A stretch of DNA of 60,717 nt, taken from an uncultured Peptoniphilus sp. (GTDB lineage Bacteria; Bacillota; Clostridia; Tissierellales; Peptoniphilaceae). The translations under genes were made by a program, and so were the position numbers. Below are positions 9,317 to 16,910 of this stretch, one piece after another. The stretch's first letter is position 1; each line of letters opens with the position of its first letter. The DNA lies in assembly GCA_946999425.1 (NCBI GenBank), contig CAMQDG010000001.1:1-60717 (forward strand), written 5' to 3'. The notes below the pieces were generated by a model. That model did not search any database. It was not told where the DNA came from and saw only the letters and a list, made by a program, of their open reading frames with translations.

Positions 9317-9325
9317 ATTATAACA
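9317..9325 (-). promoter_or_regulatory. Extended -10 promoter of tig
   Basis: On the minus strand the sequence reads TGTTATAAT, a perfect TATAAT with the TGn extension, 24 bp before the tig start. The -35 region at 17 bp spacing (TTTTTA) is poor, which fits dependence on the extended -10. Confidence 0.65.
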
Positions 9326-9345
9326 TAGACAAATATTTTTAAAAA

Positions 9346-9558
9346 TTATTTATTTAAAGCCTGAATTATTTTTCCAAGTTCTTCTTCTGTAAGGGTTACT
9401 CCCTTGCCCATAGACTTATGATCTGGGCTCCATTCTCTTATATCATATTTAGCAGGTCTTCCATTGTAGCTTACAATGTTTAGTTCCTTTGTCCATCCCT
9501 TGTTGTTTTCTGATAGGACTGCAATTTGTTCCTCAATATTAAAAGTAAAATCAGCCAT
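9346..9558 (-). CDS. YdbC-type PC4/Sub1 ssDNA-binding domain protein
   Basis: A 70-residue protein with the compact bacterial PC4-like (YdbC) sequence: a four-strand part (KELNIVSYNGRPAKYDIREW, SPDHKSMGKGVTLT) followed by one helix (EEELGKIIQAL). Family members bind single-stranded DNA as dimers; the role in bacteria is not settled. It follows proS by 31 bp with a GGAGG-type site, so it is probably read from the proS promoter. Confidence 0.85.
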   Translation of the reverse strand: MADFTFNIEEQIAVLSENNKGWTKELNIVSYNGRPAKYDIREWSPDHKSMGKGVTLTEEELGKIIQALNK

Positions 9559-9589
9559 TTATTTCCTCCAATTTTATATAGCCTTCAAA

Positions 9590-11341
9590 TTATTGACCCT
9601 CTTTAGCCATTTTTTCAAGGCTTACTTTTAAATCTCCTGTAAAGTTGTCAATAATAATATTGTTTATTTTTTCAAGAGCTTCTTTTGCGGAAATCTCTAA
9701 ATTTACTCCATCTGTTCTCTTTGAAAATTCTACTATGGAATCTTTGGCTTTTTTACCTACTGTAATTCTTAAAGGTATTCCTATTAAATCTCTATCTTTA
9801 AATTTAACTCCGGCTCTTTCATCTCTATCATCAAGGATAACTTCATAGCCTAAATTTTCAACGGCCCCATAGATCTTTTCCCCAAGTTCCATTTGATCTT
9901 TATCCTTAGGGTTTACAATAGTTACTATTACTTGATAAGGAGCAACTGAAAGTGGCCAAATAATTCCATTTTCATCATGATATTGTTCAATTATGGCAGA
10001 AATACTCCTTGTAACTCCTACTCCATAAGAACCCATATAAAAGTTTTGGCTTTTTCCATTTTCATCAAGGTAGGTTACATTTAAAGCTTCAGAGTATTTT
10101 GTTCCAAGTTGGAAGATATTTCCAACTTCAATTCCTCTGGCAAACTCGTATTTTTCATTTGTTCCCGGTATTATATCCCCTTCTTTAACCATTAAAAGGT
10201 CATCTGCTATTTGTCCTTGAAAATCTCTTTTGTAATTGGCATTTATATAGTGTTTATCTTTTTCATTACCACCAACTACTAAATTTGCAATTTTTGTAAC
10301 ACTTTTATCTATAATTATTTGACCTTTAAGCTTTATAGGGCCAGTGAATCCCGGATAAGTTCCACAAGATTTTATGGTTTCTTCATCCATTATTTCTATT
10401 TCATGTTCAGCAACATTTAAAAATTCAGAAAGTTTTTCAAAATTCAGTTCCCTATCCCCTGGTATAAATACAAAAACAGGTTTCCCGCATATTAAAAGGT
10501 CAATAGCCTTTAAGCACTTACTTTTTTCAACTTTTAATAGTTTTGAAACCATATCTATACTTGTTGTATCTTTTGTCTCAACTTTTTCCAAATCTTTAGG
10601 TTCTGAATCATCTGTGAAAGTATAATTAACAGGGGCTTTTTCATCTGAATAAGCAATTTGAGAAGTTTTTGAATATCCTATTCTACCTTCTCCAGTTTCT
10701 GAAAGAGCAATAAATTCATGAGATTTATTTCCTCCCATAGGACCGTTTTGACCTTCTACAACTTTATATTCAAGTTCAAGTCTGTCAAAAATTCTTTCAT
10801 AAGCACGATACATTATCATATAAGCTTTTTCCATGGATTCTTTATCTACATCAAAGCTATAAGCATCTTTCATAATAAATTCACGAGCTCTATTTATACC
10901 GAACCTTGGTCTTTTTTCATCTCTATATTTAGTTTGAATTTGATATAAATTTAAGGGAAGTTGTTTATAAGAATTAACCTCTCCCTTTATAAGTTCCGTA
11001 AAATATTCTTCTGCAGTAGGTCCAAGACAAAAATCTCTTCCATTTCTATCTCTAAGTTTAAACATTTCTGGTCCGTACTTTTCCCAGCGCTCTGACTTTT
11101 GCCAAATTTCTGCTGGTTGAATTGCAGACATTAAAATTTCTTGAGCTCCAGACTTATCCATTTCTTCTCTTACAATCTGTTCAATCTTTCTAACAACTCT
11201 ATATCCTAAAGGAAGATAGGTATAAATTCCGGATGTGGCTTTTCTAATCATACCGCTTCTTAAAAGAAGTTTATGAGATTCAACCTCCGCATCTGAAGGT
11301 ACTTCTCTTAGAGTTGGCATATATAATTTAGTTAACTTCAT
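9590..11341 (-). CDS. proS: Prolyl-tRNA synthetase (bacterial type)
   Basis: A 583-residue class II aminoacyl-tRNA synthetase that charges tRNA-Pro. The N-terminal catalytic core has motif 1/2 segments (GIYTYLPLGYRVVRKIE, YRDEKRPRFGINRAREFIMKDAYSFD). It is split by the YbaK-like editing insertion (about residues 240-390) that marks the bacterial type. The GVGVTRSISAIIEQ motif 3 region and the anticodon-binding domain (from about 470) follow. The start ATG has a GGAGG site. A promoter lies 60-90 bp upstream and a small dyad (11370-11388) sits in the leader. The leader is too short for a T-box. Confidence 0.97.
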   Translation of the reverse strand: MKLTKLYMPTLREVPSDAEVESHKLLLRSGMIRKATSGIYTYLPLGYRVVRKIEQIVREEMDKSGAQEILMSAIQPAEIWQKSERWEKYGPEMFKLRDRNGRDFCLGPTAEEYFTELIKGEVNSYKQLPLNLYQIQTKYRDEKRPRFGINRAREFIMKDAYSFDVDKESMEKAYMIMYRAYERIFDRLELEYKVVEGQNGPMGGNKSHEFIALSETGEGRIGYSKTSQIAYSDEKAPVNYTFTDDSEPKDLEKVETKDTTSIDMVSKLLKVEKSKCLKAIDLLICGKPVFVFIPGDRELNFEKLSEFLNVAEHEIEIMDEETIKSCGTYPGFTGPIKLKGQIIIDKSVTKIANLVVGGNEKDKHYINANYKRDFQGQIADDLLMVKEGDIIPGTNEKYEFARGIEVGNIFQLGTKYSEALNVTYLDENGKSQNFYMGSYGVGVTRSISAIIEQYHDENGIIWPLSVAPYQVIVTIVNPKDKDQMELGEKIYGAVENLGYEVILDDRDERAGVKFKDRDLIGIPLRITVGKKAKDSIVEFSKRTDGVNLEISAKEALEKINNIIIDNFTGDLKVSLEKMAKEGQ

Positions 11342-11401
11342 TTTTCCTCCATCTTAATGACAGTTATTGAACAGATAGGCTTTCTGTTCATAATCATTGC
11401 T

Positions 11402-11430
11402 ATTATATAATTACAAGTCTTGCCTTGCAA
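11402..11430 (-). promoter_or_regulatory. proS promoter
   Basis: Minus strand -35 TTGCAA (11430-11425), 17-bp spacer, -10 TATAAT (11407-11402). The predicted start near 11395 gives a leader of about 55 nt that contains the dyad AACAGA/TCTGTT at 11370-11388. Confidence 0.7.
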
Positions 11431-11459
11431 GGAATATTTAATTGAGTAAATATTATTTT

Positions 11460-11491
11460 GTAAAAAAATAAAAACCCTTTTAAGGGTTTTC
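11460..11491 (-). terminator. Intrinsic terminator after LacI-family gene
   Basis: A perfect inverted repeat AAAACCCTTT/TAAGGGTTTT (11471-11490) is followed on the minus strand by a T-rich run. It separates dgkB-lacI from proS. Confidence 0.8.
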
Positions 11492-11495
11492 ACTT

Positions 11496-12500
11496 TTAAA
11501 GCTTTTTAACAGATTGACCTTCAAGAATTCTTGCAGGAAGCATAACATTCTCGTTGTCACTCTCTCCTTTTATTTCTTTTAAAATAGATCTTATGGCAAC
11601 AGCCCCTATATCATAGTAGGGAACTTTTACAGCAGTAAGCTTTGGTCTGTGAATTGTTGTAATATAAGAGCCGCCATAAGCTGTTACAGAAACATCTTCT
11701 GGCACATTTATACCCCTATCCCTTAAATAGTTGGAAACATGGATTGCAATTTCATCTTGACTGCAAATAAGAGCTGATAATTTTTCTTTTTTTATCTTTT
11801 CAACAATAATCTCTATTTCATTTCCTATATCATTTTCTTTGATTCCATTAAGCTCAATAATATTTTCCTTTAAAGAATTTTCTCCAAGGGCCTTTTTATA
11901 ACCTTCAACCTTATACTTCTCTTCAGTTCTGTCAAAATCTTTTCTAACAATTAAACAAGCAATATTTTTATGACCCTTTTCAATTAAGTATTTAGTCATA
12001 TCATAAGTTGCCCTTTTATTATTTATGCCAACAGAATAATGTTCATCAATATTATAGAATCTGTTAAGAACAATATAAGGTTTTTTAGATTCTTCTAACT
12101 TGTATAAAAGCTTGTTATTTAAAGTATCTGAAATTACAATAATACCTTCTACTTGTTTTTGAAGAAGAAGTTTTGCAAATTTAACCTCAACTTGTCCATC
12201 ACCATAAGAACTTGAAAGAATAATATCGTAATTATACATACGACCTATTTCCTCAACCCCTCTTAAAATTTGTGAAACATAATTTGAACCAATATCACTT
12301 ACAATTACGCCAATTAAGTTTGATTTTTTAGTAACCAAACTTCTGGCAACTTCATTTGGCTTATAATCGAGAACTTCTATTGCATGAAGAACTCTTTTTT
12401 TTGCTTCGGGACTTACAGGCTTAGAATCATTTATAACTCTTGAAACCGTAGAAATCGAAACATCAGCCATCTTTGCAACATCTTTAATTGTAGACGCCAT
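11496..12500 (-). CDS. LacI family transcriptional regulator (CcpA-like)
   Basis: A 334-residue regulator. The N-terminal LacI helix-turn-helix (residues 4-24, IKDVAKMADVSISTVSRVIN) and the hinge (about 50-60, NEVARSLVTK) precede a periplasmic-binding-like effector domain. Over the DNA-binding domain and the LRGVEEIGRMYNYDIILS segment it resembles CcpA, but I cannot see enough HPr-contact residues to name it CcpA. AGGAGG precedes the ATG. It lies 10 bp after the lipid kinase gene in the same direction. No LacI-type operator is obvious nearby, and a distal or global target is possible. Confidence 0.85.
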   Translation of the reverse strand: MASTIKDVAKMADVSISTVSRVINDSKPVSPEAKKRVLHAIEVLDYKPNEVARSLVTKKSNLIGVIVSDIGSNYVSQILRGVEEIGRMYNYDIILSSSYGDGQVEVKFAKLLLQKQVEGIIVISDTLNNKLLYKLEESKKPYIVLNRFYNIDEHYSVGINNKRATYDMTKYLIEKGHKNIACLIVRKDFDRTEEKYKVEGYKKALGENSLKENIIELNGIKENDIGNEIEIIVEKIKKEKLSALICSQDEIAIHVSNYLRDRGINVPEDVSVTAYGGSYITTIHRPKLTAVKVPYYDIGAVAIRSILKEIKGESDNENVMLPARILEGQSVKKL

Positions 12501-12510
12501 AATTTACCTC

Positions 12511-13428
12511 CTATGCCTGTACAATTAAATTTAGAGCCTTTTCCAAAATTTTAAAATTCATAGGAAGAGAGCCGGATTTTTCTCCATCTAAATCTATAAC
12601 TACATCCTTATCATCACAAGAAAATTCTATTTCCTTGGTCTTTATATAAATAATTTTATCATGACCTACATGATCCCCCGTTAAAATTGCAGGAGCTATT
12701 TCAAGAATATCAAGAGCCGTAGGTTCTTTAATTAAAATTACATCAAGGTATCCATCATTTACCTTTGCCTCAGGAGCAATTTTCTTAAAACCACCCACTG
12801 ATGTGGTATTAGCAATTAAAAAACAAAATAAATTTTCAGTACCCTTATATTCTTTACAATTTATATTAATTTTAAGAAACTTATCCTTTTCAAAATTAAG
12901 TTGAAACATTTTCTTAAGGCCTTCAAGATAATAAGCCATGCGTCCCAAAATAGCCTTTTGTTCATCAGGAACACTATAAGCAACCTCTGTCAAAATTCCA
13001 CCAGCTGCCACATTGGCAAAAATCCTATCTCCCGCCAGACCTACATCAACTTTTTTAGTTTTAAAATTTTTAAGCATTTTATAAAATTTTTCCGGATCTT
13101 GAGGTAGCTTAAAATAATTTGCAAAATCATTTACAGTTCCTGCCTGTAAAATTGCAAGAGGTACCTCAGATTTTGATTTAACCAAACCATTTACAACTTC
13201 ATTTAAAGTTCCATCCCCTCCACAGGCAATTATTAAATCTTCTCCACTATAATTTTTTGCAAACCGAGAGCCATCGCCTCTTTTATGAGTAAACAAAAGA
13301 TTTATGTCCCACTCATCCTTGCTCATAAGTCTTACAAGTTCAACTATTTTATCTAAGGCCTGTTCTCTTCCGGAAAGAGGATTGGCAATTATTTTTACTT
13401 TTTTGAATTTTCTTTCTTCTTTTCCCAT
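12511..13428 (-). CDS. Diacylglycerol/lipid kinase family protein (DgkB/YegS-like)
   Basis: A 305-residue protein of the DAGK catalytic-domain family, which phosphorylates diacylglycerol or related lipids at the inner membrane face. The nucleotide-binding signature GGDGTLNEVVNGL is at about residues 72-84, and NPLSGRE lies near the start. The start is the ATG at 13428: the TTG at 13440 that would extend the frame is part of the TTGGAGG Shine-Dalgarno. A TATAAT (13450-13445) lies upstream with a weak -35. It is followed by the LacI-type gene. Substrate specificity between DgkB and YegS types is not resolved. Confidence 0.88.
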   Translation of the reverse strand: MGKEERKFKKVKIIANPLSGREQALDKIVELVRLMSKDEWDINLLFTHKRGDGSRFAKNYSGEDLIIACGGDGTLNEVVNGLVKSKSEVPLAILQAGTVNDFANYFKLPQDPEKFYKMLKNFKTKKVDVGLAGDRIFANVAAGGILTEVAYSVPDEQKAILGRMAYYLEGLKKMFQLNFEKDKFLKININCKEYKGTENLFCFLIANTTSVGGFKKIAPEAKVNDGYLDVILIKEPTALDILEIAPAILTGDHVGHDKIIYIKTKEIEFSCDDKDVVIDLDGEKSGSLPMNFKILEKALNLIVQA

Positions 13429-13551
13429 ATTTTCCTCCAAATTTATTATACATAAGAAGTACTTTAATTAAAATAAAAAATATGTTTTTTTATGCTATAC
13501 GTGAAGCATTTTGTTTTAAAATTTTTTCAATAAATCTTTTTTCTTCATTTA

Positions 13552-13746
13552 TTCTTTTTCGTTTTTTATTTTACATATGTATCGCGAGGGGGACTAATGG
13601 ACTTGCGATTGTCCCTAACGTCCCCCTCGCGGCTCCCCCTCCTTACCCCTCGAAACGCTTTTTATTGGTGGAAAAGCTTACGCTTTTCATTCCTATTGCC
13701 TCCATTGAGGTTGAATATATATTTTTTCTTTTTCGTTTTTTATTTT
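13552..13746. repeat. G+C-rich palindromic element between 21-bp direct repeats
   Basis: Two copies of a T-rich 21-bp sequence (13552-13572 and 13726-13746, both TTCTTTTTCG followed by TTTTTTATTTT) enclose a 153-bp block. Inside is a 12-bp perfect inverted repeat, CGCGAGGGGGAC (13583-13594) and GTCCCCCTCGCG (13620-13631), with an inner GGAC/GTCC stem. A second perfect hairpin is at 13671-13688. The composition is far more G+C-rich than the surroundings. It could be a small non-autonomous element, a palindromic intergenic repeat or a structured RNA; the low complexity of the direct repeats weakens the insertion reading. Confidence 0.45.
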
Positions 13747-13814
13747 GTTTCAAATCATTCGCCTTACGCCGCCGGACCAATAAATTTGTACTTATATTTA
13801 CTGTTATGGGCAAT

Positions 13815-13847
13815 AAAAAATGGCATATTTTGAATATGCCATTTTTG
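13815..13847 (-). terminator. Intrinsic terminator after DUF948 gene
   Basis: An inverted repeat of 13 bp (AAAAATGGCATAT and ATATGCCATTTTT) is followed on the minus strand by TTTTTT. It ends the ytxH-DUF948 unit. Confidence 0.85.
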
Positions 13848-13857
13848 TTTATTATTT

Positions 13858-14352
13858 TTATTTTCCGAAGAAGGTTGTTTTTACTACTTCTAATACTTCT
13901 TTTAAGATATAGAAGTAATCTACTACGTTGTTTGCGTTTAGGTGGATTGTTTTTGCTGTATCACTTACGGTGTCTGTTACGTTTGAAACTGCTCCTGTTA
14001 CTTTGTCTGCTGCTATATCCAGGTTTCTTGTTACGTTGTTTACCGTATTTGATATTCCTCCCACGCTCTGGGCGAGCTTTTCTACTTCTGGTCTTACTTT
14101 TGTTAATAGTTCATTTGTTTCATTGGAGATAGAGGATACATTTTTAGTAATTTCTATTGCATCATCTGAAAGTGATGGTATTTTTTTCATGGTATCGTCT
14201 ATTACGTACTGATTTTTTTCTACAATTTCTTGAATTGTTCCCAATATTCCCAGCATTTTTTTTAGGACCAGAGCTAAAAATATTAAGGCTCCTGCTCCGG
14301 CTAAATACAATATTATTCTGAGCAAGTCTTCTATGGTTATTGTTGCTCCCAT
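13858..14352 (-). CDS. DUF948 domain-containing membrane protein
   Basis: A 164-residue protein with one N-terminal membrane segment (about residues 10-30, LRIILYLAGAGALIFLALVL). A long helical region of heptad character follows (VEKNQYVIDDTMKKIPSLSD and repeated V-T/N-x-x-T patterns, about 45-145), typical of DUF948. Family members accompany YtxH proteins in Firmicutes and are linked to general stress, without a known mechanism. Here it follows the YtxH gene by 15 bp. The AGGAGG overlaps the YtxH stop and lies 11 nt from the ATG, rather long, but no better start is seen. Confidence 0.85.
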   Translation of the reverse strand: MGATITIEDLLRIILYLAGAGALIFLALVLKKMLGILGTIQEIVEKNQYVIDDTMKKIPSLSDDAIEITKNVSSISNETNELLTKVRPEVEKLAQSVGGISNTVNNVTRNLDIAADKVTGAVSNVTDTVSDTAKTIHLNANNVVDYFYILKEVLEVVKTTFFGK

Positions 14353-14367
14353 TGTTACAGCTGCCTC

Positions 14368-14892
14368 CTACTTCTTAATGTCTTTTTTTACTTCTTTTGC
14401 GCCGTCTTTTATGTCTTTTTTTACTTCTTCTGCTGTTTCTTTTACGTCTTCTGCTGCTTTTTTACTTTTTTCTTTTACGTCTTCTGATACTTCTTTTACG
14501 TCTTCTCTTAAGTCTTCTGCTTTTTCTGAAAGTACTGCTCCTACTGCTTTTGCTTTATATTTTGCATTTTCAACGGCGTCTTTAAAGTCTTCTTTTGCAT
14601 CTCCTGCTTTTTCTTTTAAGTCTCCAAAAAATTTTTTGCTTGTTTCTCCTGCTTGATATGCTTTATATTGTACGGAGTCTGCTAAGTCTTCTACTGAGGA
14701 TTTTACGTTTAGGGCTGCGTCTTTGGATTTTTCTGCGATTTTCTTTCTTGTTTTTTCTCCTGAGTCTGGTGCAAATAAAATTCCTGCAAGTCCTCCTAGG
14801 GCTGCTCCTGTTATTACTGCTCCTGCCTTTTCTGCAAGTCTTTTTCTTTCTTCTTCTCTTCTTTTTCTTTCAAAATAATCAAAAATTCCCAT
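14368..14892 (-). CDS. YtxH domain-containing protein
   Basis: A 174-residue protein. After a basic N-terminal stretch (FERKRREEERKRLAEK) comes the small Gly/Ala-rich membrane segment of YtxH (GAVITGAALGGLAGILFAP, about residues 24-42) with the following DSGEKTRKK. The remaining 125 residues are a Lys/Glu/Ala/Asp helical region with LEA-like repeats (AEDLREDVKEVSEDVKEK, AAEDVKETAEEVKKD). YtxH proteins are stress-associated in Firmicutes. GGGAGG precedes the ATG by 6 nt. It is first in a two-gene unit with DUF948 and divergent from hisK. Confidence 0.88.
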   Translation of the reverse strand: MGIFDYFERKRREEERKRLAEKAGAVITGAALGGLAGILFAPDSGEKTRKKIAEKSKDAALNVKSSVEDLADSVQYKAYQAGETSKKFFGDLKEKAGDAKEDFKDAVENAKYKAKAVGAVLSEKAEDLREDVKEVSEDVKEKSKKAAEDVKETAEEVKKDIKDGAKEVKKDIKK

Positions 14893-14910
14893 CTTGGGCC
14901 TCCCTTTTAA

Positions 14911-14940
14911 TTGTGATATTATTTATTTACCCAATATTAT
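14911..14940 (+). promoter_or_regulatory. hisK promoter
   Basis: -35 TTGTGA (14911-14916), 18-bp spacer, -10 TATTAT (14935-14940), about 28 bp before the start codon. Confidence 0.55.
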
Positions 14941-14967
14941 TTAATTAAAACGATTAAGGAGTTTTTT

Positions 14968-15747
14968 ATGATGTTATGTGATTTACATTTGCATTCTAAG
15001 TTCAGTTTTGATTCTGTTGAGGATCCTGAAAAAATTGTTGAGAGTGCTATTGATAAAAATATTAAGGTTATGGGTTTTACTGATCATTATGATATTTTCT
15101 TAGGTGATAGGGAACCTAATATGTACAATTTAATTGATTATTTTAAGGAGATTGACAGGCTTAAGGATAAGTATTCTTCAAAGATAAAAATTTTAAGGGG
15201 TATTGAGATAGGTTTAAATTTAAATCATAAGGGGCTTATTGATAAGTTAATTGCCCTTTATCCCTTTGATTATGTTATCGGTTCCATCCATGGTATTTAT
15301 GAGGATGATATTTATGAGATAAGGCATGATATTGAAAAAAATCCAAGTTTTTGGCTTAAAAAATACTATGCTTATATTTTAGAGTGTGTTAGAGCTTTTG
15401 ATAATTTTAATATTTTAGGTCATCTTGATTATATTGACAGGTATATTGATGTTGATTATGACCCTTGTATTTATATGTCTAGTGTTGAAGAAATTTTTAA
15501 GCTTTTAATTAAAAAAAATATAGCTCTTGAAATTAATACTGGTGGTCTTAGAAGGGGGCTTAATTTTGCTCATCCTAAAAAGGTTTTTTTGGATAAATAT
15601 TTCGATCTTGGGGGAAGGGTTTTAACTTTAGCAAGTGATGGTCATAGGGCTTGTGAGGTTGGAGCTGATTTTGATTTTGCTCTTAAATATATTTCTAAGT
15701 ATCCTAAAGAGATGGTTTATTTTGAAAATAGAAAAATGATTAAATAA
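14968..15747 (+). CDS. PHP-family phosphatase (histidinol-phosphatase HisK type)
   Basis: A 259-residue PHP-domain metal-dependent phosphoesterase. The metal ligands are recognisable: HLHS at residues 7-10, FTDHYD (about 37-42), GIEIG (about 74-78), GSIHG (about 101-105), GHLDYIDRY, and the C-terminal SDGHR. AAGGAG six bases upstream fixes the start at the first ATG. The sequence fits the HisK (YtvP) group, but no other his gene is in the window, so it could act on another sugar or nucleotide phosphate. It is transcribed toward the 6S-like RNA gene, whose 3' end abuts its stop. Confidence 0.85.
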   Translation: MMLCDLHLHSKFSFDSVEDPEKIVESAIDKNIKVMGFTDHYDIFLGDREPNMYNLIDYFKEIDRLKDKYSSKIKILRGIEIGLNLNHKGLIDKLIALYPFDYVIGSIHGIYEDDIYEIRHDIEKNPSFWLKKYYAYILECVRAFDNFNILGHLDYIDRYIDVDYDPCIYMSSVEEIFKLLIKKNIALEINTGGLRRGLNFAHPKKVFLDKYFDLGGRVLTLASDGHRACEVGADFDFALKYISKYPKEMVYFENRKMIK

Positions 15748-15925
15748 AAAATTCCGCAATGCCGTATACTTCACTAATTCAGACCCGCCCCAGTTGTTAG
15801 GTGGGTGACCTGCCTAATATCTCTAAAGTCCCCTTTGGGCATTTTATCCTTATTAAGACGACGGTCTCCCGGATCTTTTATGTCGGTTGAATTAAATGAA
15901 GTTAAATTCGCACATCGCAGAACTT
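15746..15925 (-). ncRNA. ssrS: Probable 6S RNA
   Basis: A promoter-to-terminator unit of about 180 nt with no coding frame, between hisK and rluD. The 5' end AAGUUCUGCGAUG pairs with the 3' end CAUUGCGGAAUUU over 13 bp (three G-U pairs) and a U-run follows, so the closing stem is also the terminator. A second stem follows (ACUUCA/UGAAGU plus UAAUUCA/UGAAUUA with a bulge). The apical part contains GGGAGACC/GGUCACCC. The GAUGU...CGGCAU closing-stem bases match those of known 6S RNAs, and length and layout fit. The call rests on manual pairing; another structured small RNA cannot be excluded. Confidence 0.65.
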
Positions 15926-15931
15926 ATTTTT

Positions 15932-15960
15932 ATTATAATGGATGGAATTGTTTTTTACAA
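15932..15960 (-). promoter_or_regulatory. Promoter of the 6S-like RNA
   Basis: Minus strand -35 TTGTAA (15960-15955), 17-bp spacer, -10 TATAAT (15937-15932). The predicted start at 15925 is the first base of the closing stem. The -35 begins 3 bp past the rluD stop. Confidence 0.75.
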
Positions 15961-15962
15961 GT

Positions 15963-16844
15963 TTACCCATCTATTAATGCCTTCATATCTTTAGGCATTT
16001 TCCCTTCTATTTCTACAATTTTATTTGTCCTTGGATGGTTAAATTTTAAGTAATAGGAGTGAAGGGCTTGTCTTTCTATTAGGGGTGAGGGATTTCCGTA
16101 GAGGGGATCTCCCACTAAACTATGACCTATATAATTTAAGTGGACTCTTATTTGGTGGGTCCTTCCTGTGAAAAGTCTAACTTCTGCCAAGGTCATATTG
16201 TTAAAGGTTTTTATTGGTTTTACAAGAGTTTTTGCGTATTGGCCTCTTTGGTCTACTATTCTTTTTATCCCATCTTCTGAACGTAAAATATTTTTTTCAA
16301 TGATGACTTCTCTATCTATTATTCCTTCTAATATTGCCATGTATTTTTTTATAATTTTTCCTTCTTCCATTTGTTTTGCCAGCTGGGAATGGGCGTTGGA
16401 ATTTTTTGCGACTATTATAAGACCGCTTGTATCTCTATCTAATCTATTTACTAGTCTCACTTTTCTTTTTATATTATTTTTTAAAAAGTATCCTGCTATA
16501 TAGTTTGAAAGGGTTCCTCTTTGTTCCACATTTACTGCATGGGCAATTATGCCTGGTTCTTTGTTTACTACTAAAAGGTCATTGTCTTCATAGGCTATAT
16601 CAAGTTCTTTTTCTTCAGCTATGGCGTTTAATTCTTCTTCTTCGATTTTTATGGAGACTATATCTTTCGGTTTTAAGTCAATATTATGAAGGATAAGCTG
16701 ACCATTTACAAATATATTTTTTTCTCTTACACTTCTTCTAATGTATCTTGATGACAAATTTATTTTTTTTAAAAATTCTTTATTTTTTATAGCTTTATCA
16801 ACTGTGAAATGATAAAAGTTAAAATCGTCTTTTAATATATCCAT
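15963..16844 (-). CDS. RluA/RluD-family 23S rRNA pseudouridine synthase
   Basis: About 293 residues. The N-terminal S4-like RNA-binding part (SSRYIRRSVREKNIFVNGQ) is followed by the pseudouridine synthase domain with the catalytic Asp in RLDRDTSGLI and the downstream TGRTHQIRVHL motif. It converts uridine to pseudouridine in structured RNA; the exact rRNA or tRNA site cannot be read. The ATG at 16844 is preferred over the in-frame GTG at 16850 because GAGGTG overlaps that GTG. It is divergent from nadK with only ~66 bp between them. Confidence 0.92.
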   Translation of the reverse strand: MDILKDDFNFYHFTVDKAIKNKEFLKKINLSSRYIRRSVREKNIFVNGQLILHNIDLKPKDIVSIKIEEEELNAIAEEKELDIAYEDNDLLVVNKEPGIIAHAVNVEQRGTLSNYIAGYFLKNNIKRKVRLVNRLDRDTSGLIIVAKNSNAHSQLAKQMEEGKIIKKYMAILEGIIDREVIIEKNILRSEDGIKRIVDQRGQYAKTLVKPIKTFNNMTLAEVRLFTGRTHQIRVHLNYIGHSLVGDPLYGNPSPLIERQALHSYYLKFNHPRTNKIVEIEGKMPKDMKALIDG

Positions 16845-16910
16845 ATCCACCTCTTTATTTTTTGCAAAAGTTACTATATTATATACTTTAGTTAAAGTAA
16901 AGGTGAAAAG

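Larger units (their letters stand above)
13429..13857. other. Intergenic region with G+C-rich dyads, no gene seen
   Basis: About 417 bp between two minus-strand units. It holds, from left to right: the dgkB promoter area (TATAAT on the minus strand at 13450-13445); T-rich DNA; a G+C-rich block with a long dyad (13583-13631); a second hairpin (13671-13688, GAAAAGC ttac GCTTTTC); a second G+C-rich patch (13760-13780); and the terminator of the DUF948 unit. Plus-strand reading frames here lack a ribosome site and have no protein-like composition. Confidence 0.6.

Noticed and set aside
11342..11495. T-box leader of proS
   Set aside because: The promoter leaves only ~55 nt of leader, with no T-box sequence and no antiterminator/terminator pair.
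13482..14132. Plus-strand reading frame of 216 codons across the intergenic block and DUF948
   Set aside because: Leu/Phe/Arg-rich composition typical of an antisense shadow, no ribosome site, and it covers the DUF948 terminator and gene on the other strand.
15805..16053. Plus-strand 82-codon frame between hisK and rluD
   Set aside because: Covers the 6S-like RNA unit and the end of rluD on the opposite strand; no ribosome site.
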